Below are positions 25,753 to 35,080 of a stretch of 64,000 bases of DNA, piece after piece. A program made the position numbers and the translations under genes. Source of the stretch: Helicobacter colisuis. Lineage in GTDB: Bacteria; Campylobacterota; Campylobacteria; Campylobacterales; Helicobacteraceae. The DNA is taken from assembly GCF_023646285.1 (NCBI RefSeq), contig NZ_JAMOKX010000001.1, forward strand, positions 124,001 through 188,000. The letters are read 5' to 3'. Every line of letters starts with the position of its first letter. Positions within the stretch are counted from its first letter, which is position 1. The notes under the pieces were generated by a model that made no database searches, was not told where the DNA came from, and saw only the letters and a list, made by a program, of their open reading frames with translations.

Positions 25753-26545
25753 AAATCATCTCTCGCTAATTATTCCATTAGTTGCCCTTCTTTTTGCTTT
25801 AGAGAGTATTTTGCTTGTTAATAGAACTCTTAGCGACTATGAAAGCAAACTAGGAAAAAACTACGCCATTGTTCTTGCTTCAAACAAGGAATTAAAACTA
25901 CAGGATTTAAAAGAAAAAATCTCTGAAGCCAAAACTCTGGCTCCTATTGATTCAAAAGTTATTTTAGAACGCCTAAAAGACAATATCAGTCAAGCTAATC
26001 TTATTGTTTTAAAAAATACTCTGCCTTATTTCTATTCTTTGAATCTTGATTCTTATCCTAGCACTTCTCGCTTAGAGGTTATTGAAAAAACCTTAAAATC
26101 CATTGATGGAATCATACGCATAGAAACTTTTACAAAAAGCCATAGTCAAATTTACCAACTCCTTTTAATCATCAATAGTAGCGTGATAATTTTTTCAGGC
26201 TTAATTGCACTTATTAGCCTACTTTTAATGTTTAAGCAAATTGAAATTTGGAAATTCCAACATTTAGAGAGAATGGAAATTATGACTCTACTTGGTGCAC
26301 CTTTGTGGATGCGTTCGCAAATCCTTTTTCGTCTTGCTTGTTTGGATACCATTATCGCCACTGCTTTGGTTTGTGTTGGATTATTTTATCTCTCTCAAAA
26401 CCCAACTTTACTTATTTTTATGCAAGAATTAGGACTAGATTCTGCAATCTTTTCGCCCTTTTATGATTCTGTTATTTTATTGCTTGTTGGCTTAAGTGTC
26501 TCATTAATCGCTGTTTGGATTGTAAGCTTACAGCAAAAGGACTAG
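25739..26545 (+). CDS. ftsX: Cell-division membrane protein FtsX
   Basis: 268-residue partner of FtsE. One membrane helix near residues 9-27, a periplasmic loop to about 135, and three further helices (about 140-165, 190-215, 240-262), the FtsX topology. The periplasmic loop is the part that in E. coli binds EnvC. The next gene encodes a coiled-coil LytM protein, 1 base downstream, which fits an FtsX-activator pair. Confidence 0.93.
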   Translation: MNSLKNHLSLIIPLVALLFALESILLVNRTLSDYESKLGKNYAIVLASNKELKLQDLKEKISEAKTLAPIDSKVILERLKDNISQANLIVLKNTLPYFYSLNLDSYPSTSRLEVIEKTLKSIDGIIRIETFTKSHSQIYQLLLIINSSVIIFSGLIALISLLLMFKQIEIWKFQHLERMEIMTLLGAPLWMRSQILFRLACLDTIIATALVCVGLFYLSQNPTLLIFMQELGLDSAIFSPFYDSVILLLVGLSVSLIAVWIVSLQQKD

Positions 26546-26546
26546 T

Positions 26547-27776
26547 ATGTTGCGATTGTTTTTTGTTTTTTTGTGTTTAATTCAACTCCAAGCTAACCAA
26601 GAAATCAATCAAAAAATCTCAAAGAACAAAACTGCCTTAGAAAATCAAAAGAAAAAAGAAGCACAAGTCAATCAAAAACTCCAAGAATTAGGCAAAGAAG
26701 TCAATAAGCAAAAAGAAGAACTTAGCACCATAGAAAATATCATCAAAGAAAGCGAAAAAAATATTTCTAAAAACAAACAAGAATATTCCAAGAAGGAAAC
26801 CCTTATTAAAACGCTTTCATCTAATCAAGAATCACTCTACCAAAAACGCAAAGACATTGAACTTGCCATTATTGATTTGGTAGCCAAAGATATTTCCTTT
26901 GCAATTTTACTTAATGATTTTCAACCAGAATCAATTAGGGATTTAATCACAGAAGAGAGTTTTAAAGTTTTAAATAACACCACCAAAAAAGAACTTGCCA
27001 ATCTAAGCCAACAACAAACCCAAATCATACAAGACCTAAAAACTTTGCAAAAAGAAATCGCACAACTACAAAGTTTCATTGATTCAGAAAACAAAAAAAG
27101 AGCTAATCTAAAAGATCTCCAAGCCAAACAAAAAAAGGCGCTTAATGCTTACCAAAAAGAAATTGACAAATATAATCAAGAGCTTCAGCAAATTACCAAA
27201 GAGCGTGATAGTTTGCAAGAGATTCTAGTGCAGCTTAATATCCTAAAAAGTCAAGAAGAAGAAAAACGCAAAAAACGAGAAGAATTGGTAAAAACCAAAA
27301 ATACCACAACCCCCAAAAGCACTCAAAGTGATTTTGATGTGCGACAAGTTGCTAGCTCCTACCACAACATTAGCACTACCAAATATAAAGGCGCTAAAAC
27401 CATTGCACCTCTGGATAATTTCAAGATTGATAAGCGTTTTGGTCCTTACTATGATCCTGTATATAAAATGAAAGTTTTTAATGAATCTATTACTCTCATC
27501 AGCACCGGAGATGATAAAGTCAAAAGTGTTTTGGATGGGAAAGTTATCTTTGCTAAAGACACTCCAATTCTCAAAAAAGTTATTATTATTGAACATCAAA
27601 ACAATATGCACACTATTTATGCCCAACTTGATAAAATCGCCCCCACCATCAAACCAGGGAGCATTGTCAAAAAAGGTTACACCATAGGAAGAATTAATAA
27701 TGCATTAAAATTTGAAGTAACCTTAAAAGACAAACATATCGATCCTTTAGAATTAATTTCTGAAAAAAATTTATAA
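26547..27776 (+). CDS. EnvC-like coiled-coil protein with degenerate LytM (M23) domain
   Basis: 409 residues. A signal peptide (LRLFFVFLCLIQLQANQ), long coiled coils at about 20-245, a linker, and a C-terminal LytM-type domain from about 285. The active M23 motifs HxxxD and HxH are missing: the second reads LKFEV where active enzymes have HxHFE, and no His precedes it in the first (KVFNESITLIS). So it is unlikely to cut peptidoglycan itself. The ftsE-ftsX-LytM order matches the FtsEX-EnvC system, in which the LytM protein activates an amidase. In H. pylori the homologue is annotated as an M23 peptidase. Confidence 0.82.
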   Translation: MLRLFFVFLCLIQLQANQEINQKISKNKTALENQKKKEAQVNQKLQELGKEVNKQKEELSTIENIIKESEKNISKNKQEYSKKETLIKTLSSNQESLYQKRKDIELAIIDLVAKDISFAILLNDFQPESIRDLITEESFKVLNNTTKKELANLSQQQTQIIQDLKTLQKEIAQLQSFIDSENKKRANLKDLQAKQKKALNAYQKEIDKYNQELQQITKERDSLQEILVQLNILKSQEEEKRKKREELVKTKNTTTPKSTQSDFDVRQVASSYHNISTTKYKGAKTIAPLDNFKIDKRFGPYYDPVYKMKVFNESITLISTGDDKVKSVLDGKVIFAKDTPILKKVIIIEHQNNMHTIYAQLDKIAPTIKPGSIVKKGYTIGRINNALKFEVTLKDKHIDPLELISEKNL

Positions 27777-27783
27777 TTTTTGC

Positions 27784-27810
27784 TACATTTTTTTGTAAAA
27801 TATCCGATAT
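27784..27810 (+). promoter_or_regulatory. Candidate sigma-28 (FliA) promoter of flaG
   Basis: TACA at 27784-27787 and CCGATAT at 27804-27810 have the spacing of the flagellar sigma-28 consensus (TAAA, about 15 bases, GCCGATAA), with T in place of the leading G. It lies about 40 bases before flaG, a late flagellar gene. Confidence 0.6.
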
Positions 27811-27846
27811 ACTTTTAAAATAATTTCATCTATCAACAAGGAGGTT

Positions 27847-28236
27847 ATGGTGAATATTTCAGAAAATGGAATGAATATTGCTAGTATGCAAATAAATCCT
27901 TATCAACAAGGAAATAATGCAAGTCAAAGAAATAATGCAAATCAAACAAGTTCTTCAGAGATTCAACAACAAAGGTTGCAAACTCAAGAAGAAAAAGGCA
28001 ATACTGAAGAGCAAAAACAAAAGCTTAATGAGTTAGCTCAACAGCTTAATAAAGAATTAAGCCCTTTAAACACCAGTATCGCTTTTAATTTTAGCGAAGA
28101 TATTGAAGGGCTATACATTACCGTAAGCGAAAAAGACACTAATCGTTTAATTCGCAAGATTCCAAGCGATGAAGCAATGCAGCTTATGGCAAAGATGAAA
28201 GAAATTGTGGGAATGATTTTTGATAAACAAGCCTAA
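27847..28236 (+). CDS. flaG: FlaG family flagellar protein
   Basis: 129 residues. An Asn/Gln-rich N-terminal half (1-65) and the conserved C-terminal FlaG core (LNTSIAFNFSEDIEGLYITVSEKDTNR-like, with IRKIPSDEAMQL). FlaG limits filament length in Campylobacter and Helicobacter. AAGGAGG ends at 27844, only two bases from ATG 27847; GTG at 27850 has better spacing and may be the true start. First gene of flaG-fliD-fliS. Confidence 0.92.
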   Translation: MVNISENGMNIASMQINPYQQGNNASQRNNANQTSSSEIQQQRLQTQEEKGNTEEQKQKLNELAQQLNKELSPLNTSIAFNFSEDIEGLYITVSEKDTNRLIRKIPSDEAMQLMAKMKEIVGMIFDKQA

Positions 28237-28248
28237 AAAGGAGAGAGT

Positions 28249-30318
28249 ATGGCACTAGGAACACAATCTGTATTAGGAATCTCAAGCAACCTTACTTGGG
28301 ATGTTATCGAACAAATGAAAGAACTTAATGTAAGCCAACAAATCGACCCAATCACTGAAAAAATTGAAAAAAATATAGAGCAGCAAACTGAGCTTACTTC
28401 ATTGCTAACCATGATGACTTCACTCAATACGAGCTTTAAAAATCTTTCTGATTATAGCACTTATCAAAGAAGACAAGCAAGTGTAGAAGGTAGTGGAGTT
28501 AAAGCAACTGCTGGAGATGGTTTAGCTATTCAAGACATTACAATCAATGTTTCCCAACTTGCACAAAATGATGTCAATCAAGTTGGATTGAAATTCGCCT
28601 CAAGAGATAGTGTTTTTAGCAATGAAAACACAACTTTAGATTTTTATCACAATGGAACAAACTATAGCATTGATATCAAAGCAGGTATGACTCTCTCAGA
28701 TGTTGCACAAAGCATCACAGATGCAACCAATGGAGAAGTAATGGGAATCATTATGAAAACAGGAGGAGACAACCCTTATCAATTAATGATTCAATCCAAA
28801 AATTCTGGTGCAGACAACAAAGTCTATTTTGGTAGCACCCTAGAAAGTGCCGCTACTCCAGGGGGTAAAATCACTCAAGGAACACTTGAGATTGAAATTG
28901 GCGGTGAGAAAATCAGTGTTGATATGAGCAAAATCGGAAGCAATTATGGAAATACCGCTGAAGATAATGCAAAATTAATTGTTGATGCGATTAATAAAGA
29001 AATAGAAAATAATCCAACCCTTAAAGATAAAGTTGATAAAGGCGAAATCACTATTGGCTTAAATAATAGCGGCAAAGGCATTATGCTTAATGATTCTTTA
29101 GGAAGAGCGATTAATGTTACCACAAATGGTATTAAAGTAGAAGCTGCTCAAGGCACGAGTGCTGTCGATACAGACTTAGGATTTTCAAAAAAATCTGTTG
29201 GTAGCGATACAGGTCTTGTGGATATGAAAATTACAGCAGGTGCTCTTACAGGGACTTTTACAATCAATGGTGAGAAATTTGATTTAAGCAATCTTACCAA
29301 TAATCAAAACAGTGCTGAGGATAATTTTAAAGCAATCCAAAACGCTATCAATCAAAATCAAAAATTACAACAGGCTGGAATCACTGCTAGTGGAGATTCT
29401 ACTAAAGGAACTCTTACACTTAACTCTAGCAATGGAAATTCCATTAATATCGCCGCAGATGGAGCTGATGCATCTGAACGACAAAAAGTCTTAGATTCTA
29501 TTGGTTTAACAGCGGGATCTTACACTTCTAGCAAAAGCTTTTTAGAGAAAATGGACATTACCAATATCCAAAAAGCACAAGATGCTAAACTCACTTACAA
29601 TGGTATCCCAATTGAAAGAGATACAAATAGTATTGATGATATTATTTCTGGATTGTCTTTAGAATTAACTTCGGTAACCGAAACAGGAAAAGATGTAATT
29701 GTAAGAATCGCTAGAGACGATGAGGGAATCGCTGAAGAAATGAAAGCATTTGTAGAAAGTTATAATGAAATGTATAACAAACTCCAAGAACTTACCAAAT
29801 ACGATGAAGAAACCGAAATTGCTGGAGTTTTCAATGGAAATAGTGAAATTAGGAGTATTACAAGACAGCTCAATTCTATTATTAACTCCACTGATGCAAA
29901 TCGAAATAGTCTTGTTAAATATGGTGTTTATATGAATGAAGATGGGACACTCACTTTTAAAGAAGATACTTTTAATACCACTTTCAAAGAAGATCCAGAT
30001 GCAGCTGTAGAGTTTTTTAGAAGCTCTACCAAAACGGTCAAAGGCGAAAGTGTTGAGATTGATGGGGTTTTCACGCAACTTAGAAATACAATGGATTCTT
30101 TAATCACAGGTAGTAATTCCACTCTAAAAATCCTAGAATCAACGCTTGTGAATGAGCAAAAAACACTCAATAGTGACAAAACTTCCACCCAAGAATCCAT
30201 TGACAACAAGTATGATATTATGGCTGAGCGATGGTCAGCTTATGATCAAATGATTGCACAAATGCAACAATCTTCAAACACCATTACTCAGCTTATCAAT
30301 CAAGCAATGAATTCTTAA
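28249..30318 (+). CDS. fliD: Flagellar filament cap protein FliD
   Basis: Distal cap that folds exported flagellin into the filament. 689 residues, as in other Helicobacter. N-terminal domain with LGISSNLTWDVIEQMKE, a variable middle with repeated Asn/Gly-rich modules (the ITQGTLEIEIGG and ITAGALTGTFTINGE repeats), and the C-terminal domain with FVESYNEMYNKL and a terminal coiled coil ending in NTITQLINQAMNS. Ribosome site AAAGGAGAG; 12 bases after flaG. Strong basis for a surface-exposed antigen. Confidence 0.96.
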   Translation: MALGTQSVLGISSNLTWDVIEQMKELNVSQQIDPITEKIEKNIEQQTELTSLLTMMTSLNTSFKNLSDYSTYQRRQASVEGSGVKATAGDGLAIQDITINVSQLAQNDVNQVGLKFASRDSVFSNENTTLDFYHNGTNYSIDIKAGMTLSDVAQSITDATNGEVMGIIMKTGGDNPYQLMIQSKNSGADNKVYFGSTLESAATPGGKITQGTLEIEIGGEKISVDMSKIGSNYGNTAEDNAKLIVDAINKEIENNPTLKDKVDKGEITIGLNNSGKGIMLNDSLGRAINVTTNGIKVEAAQGTSAVDTDLGFSKKSVGSDTGLVDMKITAGALTGTFTINGEKFDLSNLTNNQNSAEDNFKAIQNAINQNQKLQQAGITASGDSTKGTLTLNSSNGNSINIAADGADASERQKVLDSIGLTAGSYTSSKSFLEKMDITNIQKAQDAKLTYNGIPIERDTNSIDDIISGLSLELTSVTETGKDVIVRIARDDEGIAEEMKAFVESYNEMYNKLQELTKYDEETEIAGVFNGNSEIRSITRQLNSIINSTDANRNSLVKYGVYMNEDGTLTFKEDTFNTTFKEDPDAAVEFFRSSTKTVKGESVEIDGVFTQLRNTMDSLITGSNSTLKILESTLVNEQKTLNSDKTSTQESIDNKYDIMAERWSAYDQMIAQMQQSSNTITQLINQAMNS

Positions 30319-30335
30319 AAAATAAAGGTTAGATG

Positions 30336-30716
30336 ATGAAAGGTAATTTAGCTTATAGTTCCTATCAACAAAATTCTGTCGCAGTCGAATCTCCTGCAAG
30401 ATTGGTTGAAATGCTTTATGAGGGTATTTTGCGTTTTGCTTCAATGGCAAAGAGATGCATTGATGCTAATGATATTGAAAAGAAAATTTATTATATCAAT
30501 CGCACAACAGATATTTTTGTGGAGCTTCTTAATTCTTTAGATTATGAAAAAGGCGGACAAGTTGCCCATTATCTAACAGGGCTTTACACTCATCAAATCA
30601 AACTTTTAACTCAAGCAAATATGGAAAATAGTAAAGAAAAAATTGATATTGTTATCAAAGTAGCTAAAGGCTTACTTGAAGCATGGAAAGAGGTGAATCA
30701 AAATGAATTGGCTTAA
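30336..30716 (+). CDS. fliS: Flagellin export chaperone FliS
   Basis: Cytoplasmic chaperone that keeps flagellin unfolded until export. About 126 residues of four helices, with the YEGILRFASMAKRCID helix and a C-terminal LLEAWKEV helix characteristic of FliS. In-frame ATGs at 30333 and 30336; the latter lies 7 bases after AAAGG and is preferred. Its last 14 bases overlap the next gene. Confidence 0.95.
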   Translation: MKGNLAYSSYQQNSVAVESPARLVEMLYEGILRFASMAKRCIDANDIEKKIYYINRTTDIFVELLNSLDYEKGGQVAHYLTGLYTHQIKLLTQANMENSKEKIDIVIKVAKGLLEAWKEVNQNELA

Positions 30717-30954
30717 TGAACTCAAAATAGCATATCTCAACAAAAATGATGCAAAAATTACAGAGTTGATGGCAAATACTCCTATTTTAAAAACTCGCGA
30801 TGAAATGTTTGAAGCCTTGGCTGTTTTAGAGCAAATTGGAGAATACGCACGCGCCCAAAAAGCTAAACTTGCTGAAGAAATGCGAAAGCTCAAGCAAACC
30901 AAAAAATTCTTGCCCAAACAAGAAAGAGTGCAAAAACTTAATTTATCTTTTTAA
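30703..30954 (+). CDS. Small helical protein after fliS, FliT candidate
   Basis: 83 residues, almost wholly alpha-helical and charged, with no signal or membrane segment. No certain family motif. The position directly after fliD-fliS, overlapping by 14 bases, is that of fliT in many bacteria, which encodes the FliD export chaperone. The same small reading frame follows fliS in H. pylori, as I recall. Function is inferred from position. Confidence 0.6.
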   Translation: MNWLNELKIAYLNKNDAKITELMANTPILKTRDEMFEALAVLEQIGEYARAQKAKLAEEMRKLKQTKKFLPKQERVQKLNLSF

Positions 30955-30996
30955 TTCTTTGTATTAAAATTTCTCTTTTAAAACTAAGGAATTACA

Positions 30997-31896
30997 ATGC
31001 AATGGAAACCAATTGGCATAGAAGACAAGGAAATTCTTGATAGCTTCTTTGTAAATAATAAGATTCTTGTTTCAGATTTAACTTTCACAAACCTTTATTT
31101 ATGGCATTATTCAAGGCATATTAGCTATATTATTTTTAATGATTGTCTTGTTATTAAGACCCAATACCCCAATGAAAATCCCTTTATTTTCTATCCCCTT
31201 CACAAAGAAAATAATCCAGAGGCTAAAAGGCAATGTATCTTAGATATGATGTCATATTGCAAGGCAAATGGCTTGAACTTTTCTATCCATTCTCTAAGCG
31301 AAATAGATAAAAAAGAGCTAGAATTTCTCATGCCCAATACTTTTACTTTTACCTATCGTGAGGACCGAAGCGATTATGTTTATTCAATTCCCGAACTCAT
31401 TGAGCTCAAAGGCAAAAAATATCACAAGAAAAAAACGCATCTCAATCGTTTTATAGAACGCTATCCTTTTAGCTACGAATCTCTAAACCAAACTAATGCC
31501 AAAGAGCTTATTCACACTTATCAAGAATGGTTTGGAAGGATTAGCGATAATGCAAGTAATGGCTTAAAAAATGAATACATTGGCATTATCGAATCACTTA
31601 AAGCACTAGAGTGTTTAAAGTTTGATGGTGGAATCTTGCGCGTAGATGAAAAAATCATTGCTTTTAGTTTTGGAGAGCCGCTTAATGACAATACCATTGT
31701 AATTCATATTGAAAAAGCAGATATAGAATATCAAGGAGCTTATCAAGCTATTAATCGTGAGTTTTTAGCAAACCAATGGAAAGACTATGCGCTTGTCAAT
31801 CGCGAAGAGGATTTAGGGATTGAGGGCTTAAGAAAAGCCAAGCAATCTTATCAGCCACTTTTCTTACAAAAAAAATTTGATGCTTCTTTAAGGTGA
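30997..31896 (+). CDS. DUF2156 protein, GNAT-like fold
   Basis: 299 residues resembling the DUF2156 family, related to the C-terminal acyltransferase half of lysyl-phosphatidylglycerol synthase. The stretch KGKKYHKKKTHLNRF near residues 137-151 and the end region EDLGIEGLRKAKQSYQP are typical. Two tandem acetyltransferase-like folds are expected, and no membrane helices are present, so it is not MprF itself. Substrate unknown. It starts 42 bases after the FliT candidate and converges on folE with an 18-base gap. Confidence 0.75.
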   Translation: MQWKPIGIEDKEILDSFFVNNKILVSDLTFTNLYLWHYSRHISYIIFNDCLVIKTQYPNENPFIFYPLHKENNPEAKRQCILDMMSYCKANGLNFSIHSLSEIDKKELEFLMPNTFTFTYREDRSDYVYSIPELIELKGKKYHKKKTHLNRFIERYPFSYESLNQTNAKELIHTYQEWFGRISDNASNGLKNEYIGIIESLKALECLKFDGGILRVDEKIIAFSFGEPLNDNTIVIHIEKADIEYQGAYQAINREFLANQWKDYALVNREEDLGIEGLRKAKQSYQPLFLQKKFDASLR

Positions 31897-31914
31897 TTTT
31901 TCAACACTTTAAAG

Positions 31915-32457
31915 CTAATTGCGTATATGCCCCATAAACTCTTCCCTTGTGCGATGATCACTTTTGAAAAGTCCACGAACAGCACTTGTTATCATTATAC
32001 TATTTTGCTTTTCTACCCCACGCATTACCATACACATATGTTGTGCTTCTGCAACCACCATCGCTCCCTTAGCTTGTAAGACTTCCATAATTGTATCAGC
32101 AATCTGCCCTGTCATTTTTTCTTGAATTTGTAATCGCCTTGAAAACACCTCTACAAGTCTTGCAAGCTTGGAGATGCCAACTACTTTTGAATTAGGAATG
32201 TAACCAATAGAAATCTTTCCAAAAAAAGGCAAAAGATGATGCTCACACACCGAATAAAACTCAATATTTTTTAAAACCACCATTTCATCACAAGCCCCAT
32301 CACTAAAACATTTACCCAAAACTTCCTTAGGATCGCTTTTGTATCCACTATATAAATGTTCCCAACTTTTTATAACTCGCTTTGGCGTCTCTAGCAAGCC
32401 CTCTCTTGCTTTATTCTCTCCAATATAATCAAAAAAAGATCTAATGCAATCTTCCAT
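31915..32457 (-). CDS. folE: GTP cyclohydrolase I
   Basis: First step of tetrahydrofolate synthesis: GTP to dihydroneopterin triphosphate. 180 residues. The zinc ligands are in [11 protein letters not shown] (Cys and His, near 70-79) and in [10 protein letters not shown] near residue 140. The allosteric-site region [10 protein letters not shown] follows. It is the last gene of the truD-htpX-folE run, 9 bases after htpX. Confidence 0.97.
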   Translation of the reverse strand: MEDCIRSFFDYIGENKAREGLLETPKRVIKSWEHLYSGYKSDPKEVLGKCFSDGACDEMVVLKNIEFYSVCEHHLLPFFGKISIGYIPNSKVVGISKLARLVEVFSRRLQIQEKMTGQIADTIMEVLQAKGAMVVAEAQHMCMVMRGVEKQNSIMITSAVRGLFKSDHRTREEFMGHIRN

Positions 32458-32466
32458 TATTTTCCT

Positions 32467-33390
32467 TTATTTTCCAAGTAAAGCTTTGATTCGATTTTCA
32501 ATACTTGGATGTGTGCTAAAAATCTCTTTAAATCCAACAATATAAAGTGCCGACCTTGTAGGATTTGTATCAACTTCACTAAAATCAGATTGTGCATAGC
32601 TACCACTAATCTTTTGCAATGCACGAATCATAGGCATACTATCTCCCATAAGATAAGCAGCTCCAGAATCAGCCATATATTCACGACTTCGACTTAAAAA
32701 CATTTGCAAAACAAGTGTCAGTAAAGGCAAAACAAATTGCAAGATCATAAGAATGTTTCTTGCTGTATTTGCGCCTCTCTCTCTGGAATTTCCTAAAAAC
32801 ATATAAACTCCATAATTTACCACTAAAAGCATAATATTACTCAAAACTCCTACCACAAGAGTAAGGCGAATATCTTCGTGTCTAATGTGGCTTAATTCAT
32901 GCGCCATAACCGCTTTTATTTCATCTCTCTTGAGATTCCTAACCAGAGTCGTCGTTAATGCAATCAAAGAATTATGCGCACTCCAACCACTTGCAAAAGC
33001 GTTCATAAAGGGAGCTTCCATTAAGTATAATTTAGGTCTAAAATCCAAACACGCTTCCCTAACTAATTCATCTAAGATTCTGCTTAATTCCCTTTCTTGC
33101 GAAGTCTCCTCAAAACCTTTAACAATCTCTTTGTATTCATTTCCACTTAATAAAATACCCTTAAAATGACTAATAGTATAATAAACAATCCCACACGCTA
33201 CTAACAACAAACAAAGTGTAACAATCGGTAACTGCTGAAAAGTAAGCAAGGCATAAAATCCACCCAAAAGACTACTAGCATTTATCCGAACAATATCTAC
33301 TAACAAACCAATAACAATAAAAATAGCCGCATAAAGAATAATTACACATTGTGTTTTAAAGCGATTCTCTTGGATAATTTTGTCAAACAT
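32467..33390 (-). CDS. htpX: Membrane zinc protease HtpX
   Basis: Inner-membrane M48 protease for quality control of membrane proteins. 307 residues. Two N-terminal membrane helices (about 15-35 and 50-75), then the zinc motif HELSH at 164-168 (MAHELSHIRHEDIR), two more hydrophobic segments at 178-200 and 210-230, and the third ligand Glu in SREYMADSGAA. GNASGWSAHN-like AFASGWSAHNSLIALT matches HtpX. Start overlaps the truD stop by one base. Confidence 0.95.
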   Translation of the reverse strand: MFDKIIQENRFKTQCVIILYAAIFIVIGLLVDIVRINASSLLGGFYALLTFQQLPIVTLCLLLVACGIVYYTISHFKGILLSGNEYKEIVKGFEETSQERELSRILDELVREACLDFRPKLYLMEAPFMNAFASGWSAHNSLIALTTTLVRNLKRDEIKAVMAHELSHIRHEDIRLTLVVGVLSNIMLLVVNYGVYMFLGNSRERGANTARNILMILQFVLPLLTLVLQMFLSRSREYMADSGAAYLMGDSMPMIRALQKISGSYAQSDFSEVDTNPTRSALYIVGFKEIFSTHPSIENRIKALLGK

Positions 33391-34523
33391 TACTCTTCTC
33401 CCATAATTTCACTATGCGCCAATTCTCTTAATAAATTAGTTGCATATGCACCTTTAGGTAATAAAAATGCTAATTCACCTTGAGCTTCTTCTTCTTTGTA
33501 GCACAAAGTTAATTCCTCTGGAAAAATCCAAGCATAGCGCCTTTGACCAACACTTTTAATTTTTTCATCCACAAAATTTTTTTCAAAAAATCCTGCTTCA
33601 TTCTCTGAAATTTGTGCTTTTATACCACTTAATAATCCTGTTGGGACAACATCCTTTTTTGCAAACCTTTGAGAATCATTTAAAATCGTCTCTTGTTTTG
33701 TAAGAAAATTTTTACCAAAAGGGTAATGGCATAAATAATCGCCACTTAATAGTTTAAAAAAATGACTCTGCTCTTTTAGCGTTTTACAATATTCTTTATC
33801 TAAAAAAATCTTTGGTATTATTTGATTTTCAAATTGCAAACTCAAAGCCCTATAAAGATCTTTTGAATCAATTTTCTCAATCAAATGAGAGAGTTTGATT
33901 CTTAGCGACAACCACTCATTAAAGAGATGGCTTTGATAGGCACTAATAAAAAAATTTTGCATTTTTTTATCGCGAATCTTTTTTTTGCCATTGACAATTT
34001 CTTGCCCCAATAAATAGTTATCTAAAGTTTTGCCAAAGCGTTGATAGCTAAAATAATTTGGAATCCCCAGCTGTTTAATTTTTTCCACAACTTGTTGTAT
34101 TTTTTGATAATTTAGCTTATCTAGCTTTTTTAATCTTATGAAAAATTTATTCCCCTTTAAATGTCCGATTTTAATCTTATTATTATGCGCAGTAATCTCT
34201 AAAATCTTGATTTCTGGATGCTCAAAAGATTCTAAAAGGCTTTTATTAATAAGATGTTTTGGGAAGCTAAGGTATTGAATGGTTAATGCATTTTTATCTT
34301 TCAAACCTGCATAGCCAATCTCACTTGATTTGACTCCAAAATACGAAGAAAAAAAATTAATTAATTCAAAAGTTGTCAGGTTTTTTTTGCGAACTTTTAC
34401 AATCCAATGCGCTCCCTCCCCATCAAAAGAATAGAGAGGAATCTCTTCTACTACAAAATCACGCGGACTTTGCTTGAAGTAAAAAACTATCTTTGAGTGC
34501 GTATAGGCATAGGAATAATCCAC
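33390..34523 (-). CDS. truD: tRNA pseudouridine-13 synthase TruD
   Basis: Makes pseudouridine 13 in tRNA-Glu and some mRNAs. 377 residues. The catalytic motif GLKDKNA at 73-79 holds Asp76; NYFSYQRFG and the TruD insertion domain follow, with the C-terminal RRYAWIFPEEL. GTG/ATG choice is not critical. A 26-base gap separates it from slyD upstream; htpX overlaps its stop. Confidence 0.95.
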   Translation of the reverse strand: MDYSYAYTHSKIVFYFKQSPRDFVVEEIPLYSFDGEGAHWIVKVRKKNLTTFELINFFSSYFGVKSSEIGYAGLKDKNALTIQYLSFPKHLINKSLLESFEHPEIKILEITAHNNKIKIGHLKGNKFFIRLKKLDKLNYQKIQQVVEKIKQLGIPNYFSYQRFGKTLDNYLLGQEIVNGKKKIRDKKMQNFFISAYQSHLFNEWLSLRIKLSHLIEKIDSKDLYRALSLQFENQIIPKIFLDKEYCKTLKEQSHFFKLLSGDYLCHYPFGKNFLTKQETILNDSQRFAKKDVVPTGLLSGIKAQISENEAGFFEKNFVDEKIKSVGQRRYAWIFPEELTLCYKEEEAQGELAFLLPKGAYATNLLRELAHSEIMGEE

Positions 34524-34549
34524 TATTTAGCCTTTTTAGTTTTAATTCT

Positions 34550-35065
34550 CTAGTGGCAACCGCACCCTCCACCACAGCAACCACCGCCTTGACCATGTTG
34601 TTCTTGATGATGTAATCCACAAGCTAATTCCTTTTCAGTAGCCATTCTCACACCAAGAATTGTTACGGAAAAATCTAATTCTTTCCCTGCTAAAGGATGA
34701 TTGTAATCTACAATAACCACTTCATCATTAAAATCTTTTACAATCACTTGTACAGTTTGACCATCTTCTCCCTGACCAAAAAGCGTCATACCCTCTTGCA
34801 AATCAATACCCACAAATTGATCTCTTGGAACCTCTTGGATATAATCTGATACATATTCTCCATAAGCATTTACTGGAGCAATAATAACTTGCTTTTTATC
34901 CCCTACAGACATTTCCGCAACTGCTTCTTCAAGCCCTTTGATAATCTCGCCTGCTCCCATAATAAATTCTAAAGGCTTACCACCAATATTAGAATCTAAA
35001 ATCTCTTCTTTGCCATTTTCTCTTACTTCATATTCAATACTAACAACTTGATTTTTTTCTATCAT
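34550..35065 (-). CDS. slyD: FKBP-type peptidyl-prolyl isomerase SlyD
   Basis: 171 residues. FKBP domain split by the IF chaperone insert at about 70-120, as in SlyD. The C-terminus is a metal-binding tail rich in His, Cys and Gly (HHQEQHGQGGGCCGGG, ending CGCH), the nickel-binding feature that links SlyD to hydrogenase and urease maturation in this group. Located 16 bases downstream of cpoB. Confidence 0.95.
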   Translation of the reverse strand: MIEKNQVVSIEYEVRENGKEEILDSNIGGKPLEFIMGAGEIIKGLEEAVAEMSVGDKKQVIIAPVNAYGEYVSDYIQEVPRDQFVGIDLQEGMTLFGQGEDGQTVQVIVKDFNDEVVIVDYNHPLAGKELDFSVTILGVRMATEKELACGLHHQEQHGQGGGCCGGGCGCH

Positions 35066-35080
35066 AAAATTCTCCTTAAA

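Noticed and set aside
27243-27626. 127-residue reading frame opposite the LytM gene
   Set aside because: It is the antisense shadow of a well-supported coding region, with no ribosome site or recognisable motif.
28861-29280. Repeated Gly/Asn-rich modules in fliD taken for a DNA repeat
   Set aside because: Similarity is only at protein level (surface domain folds); no nucleotide repeat long enough.
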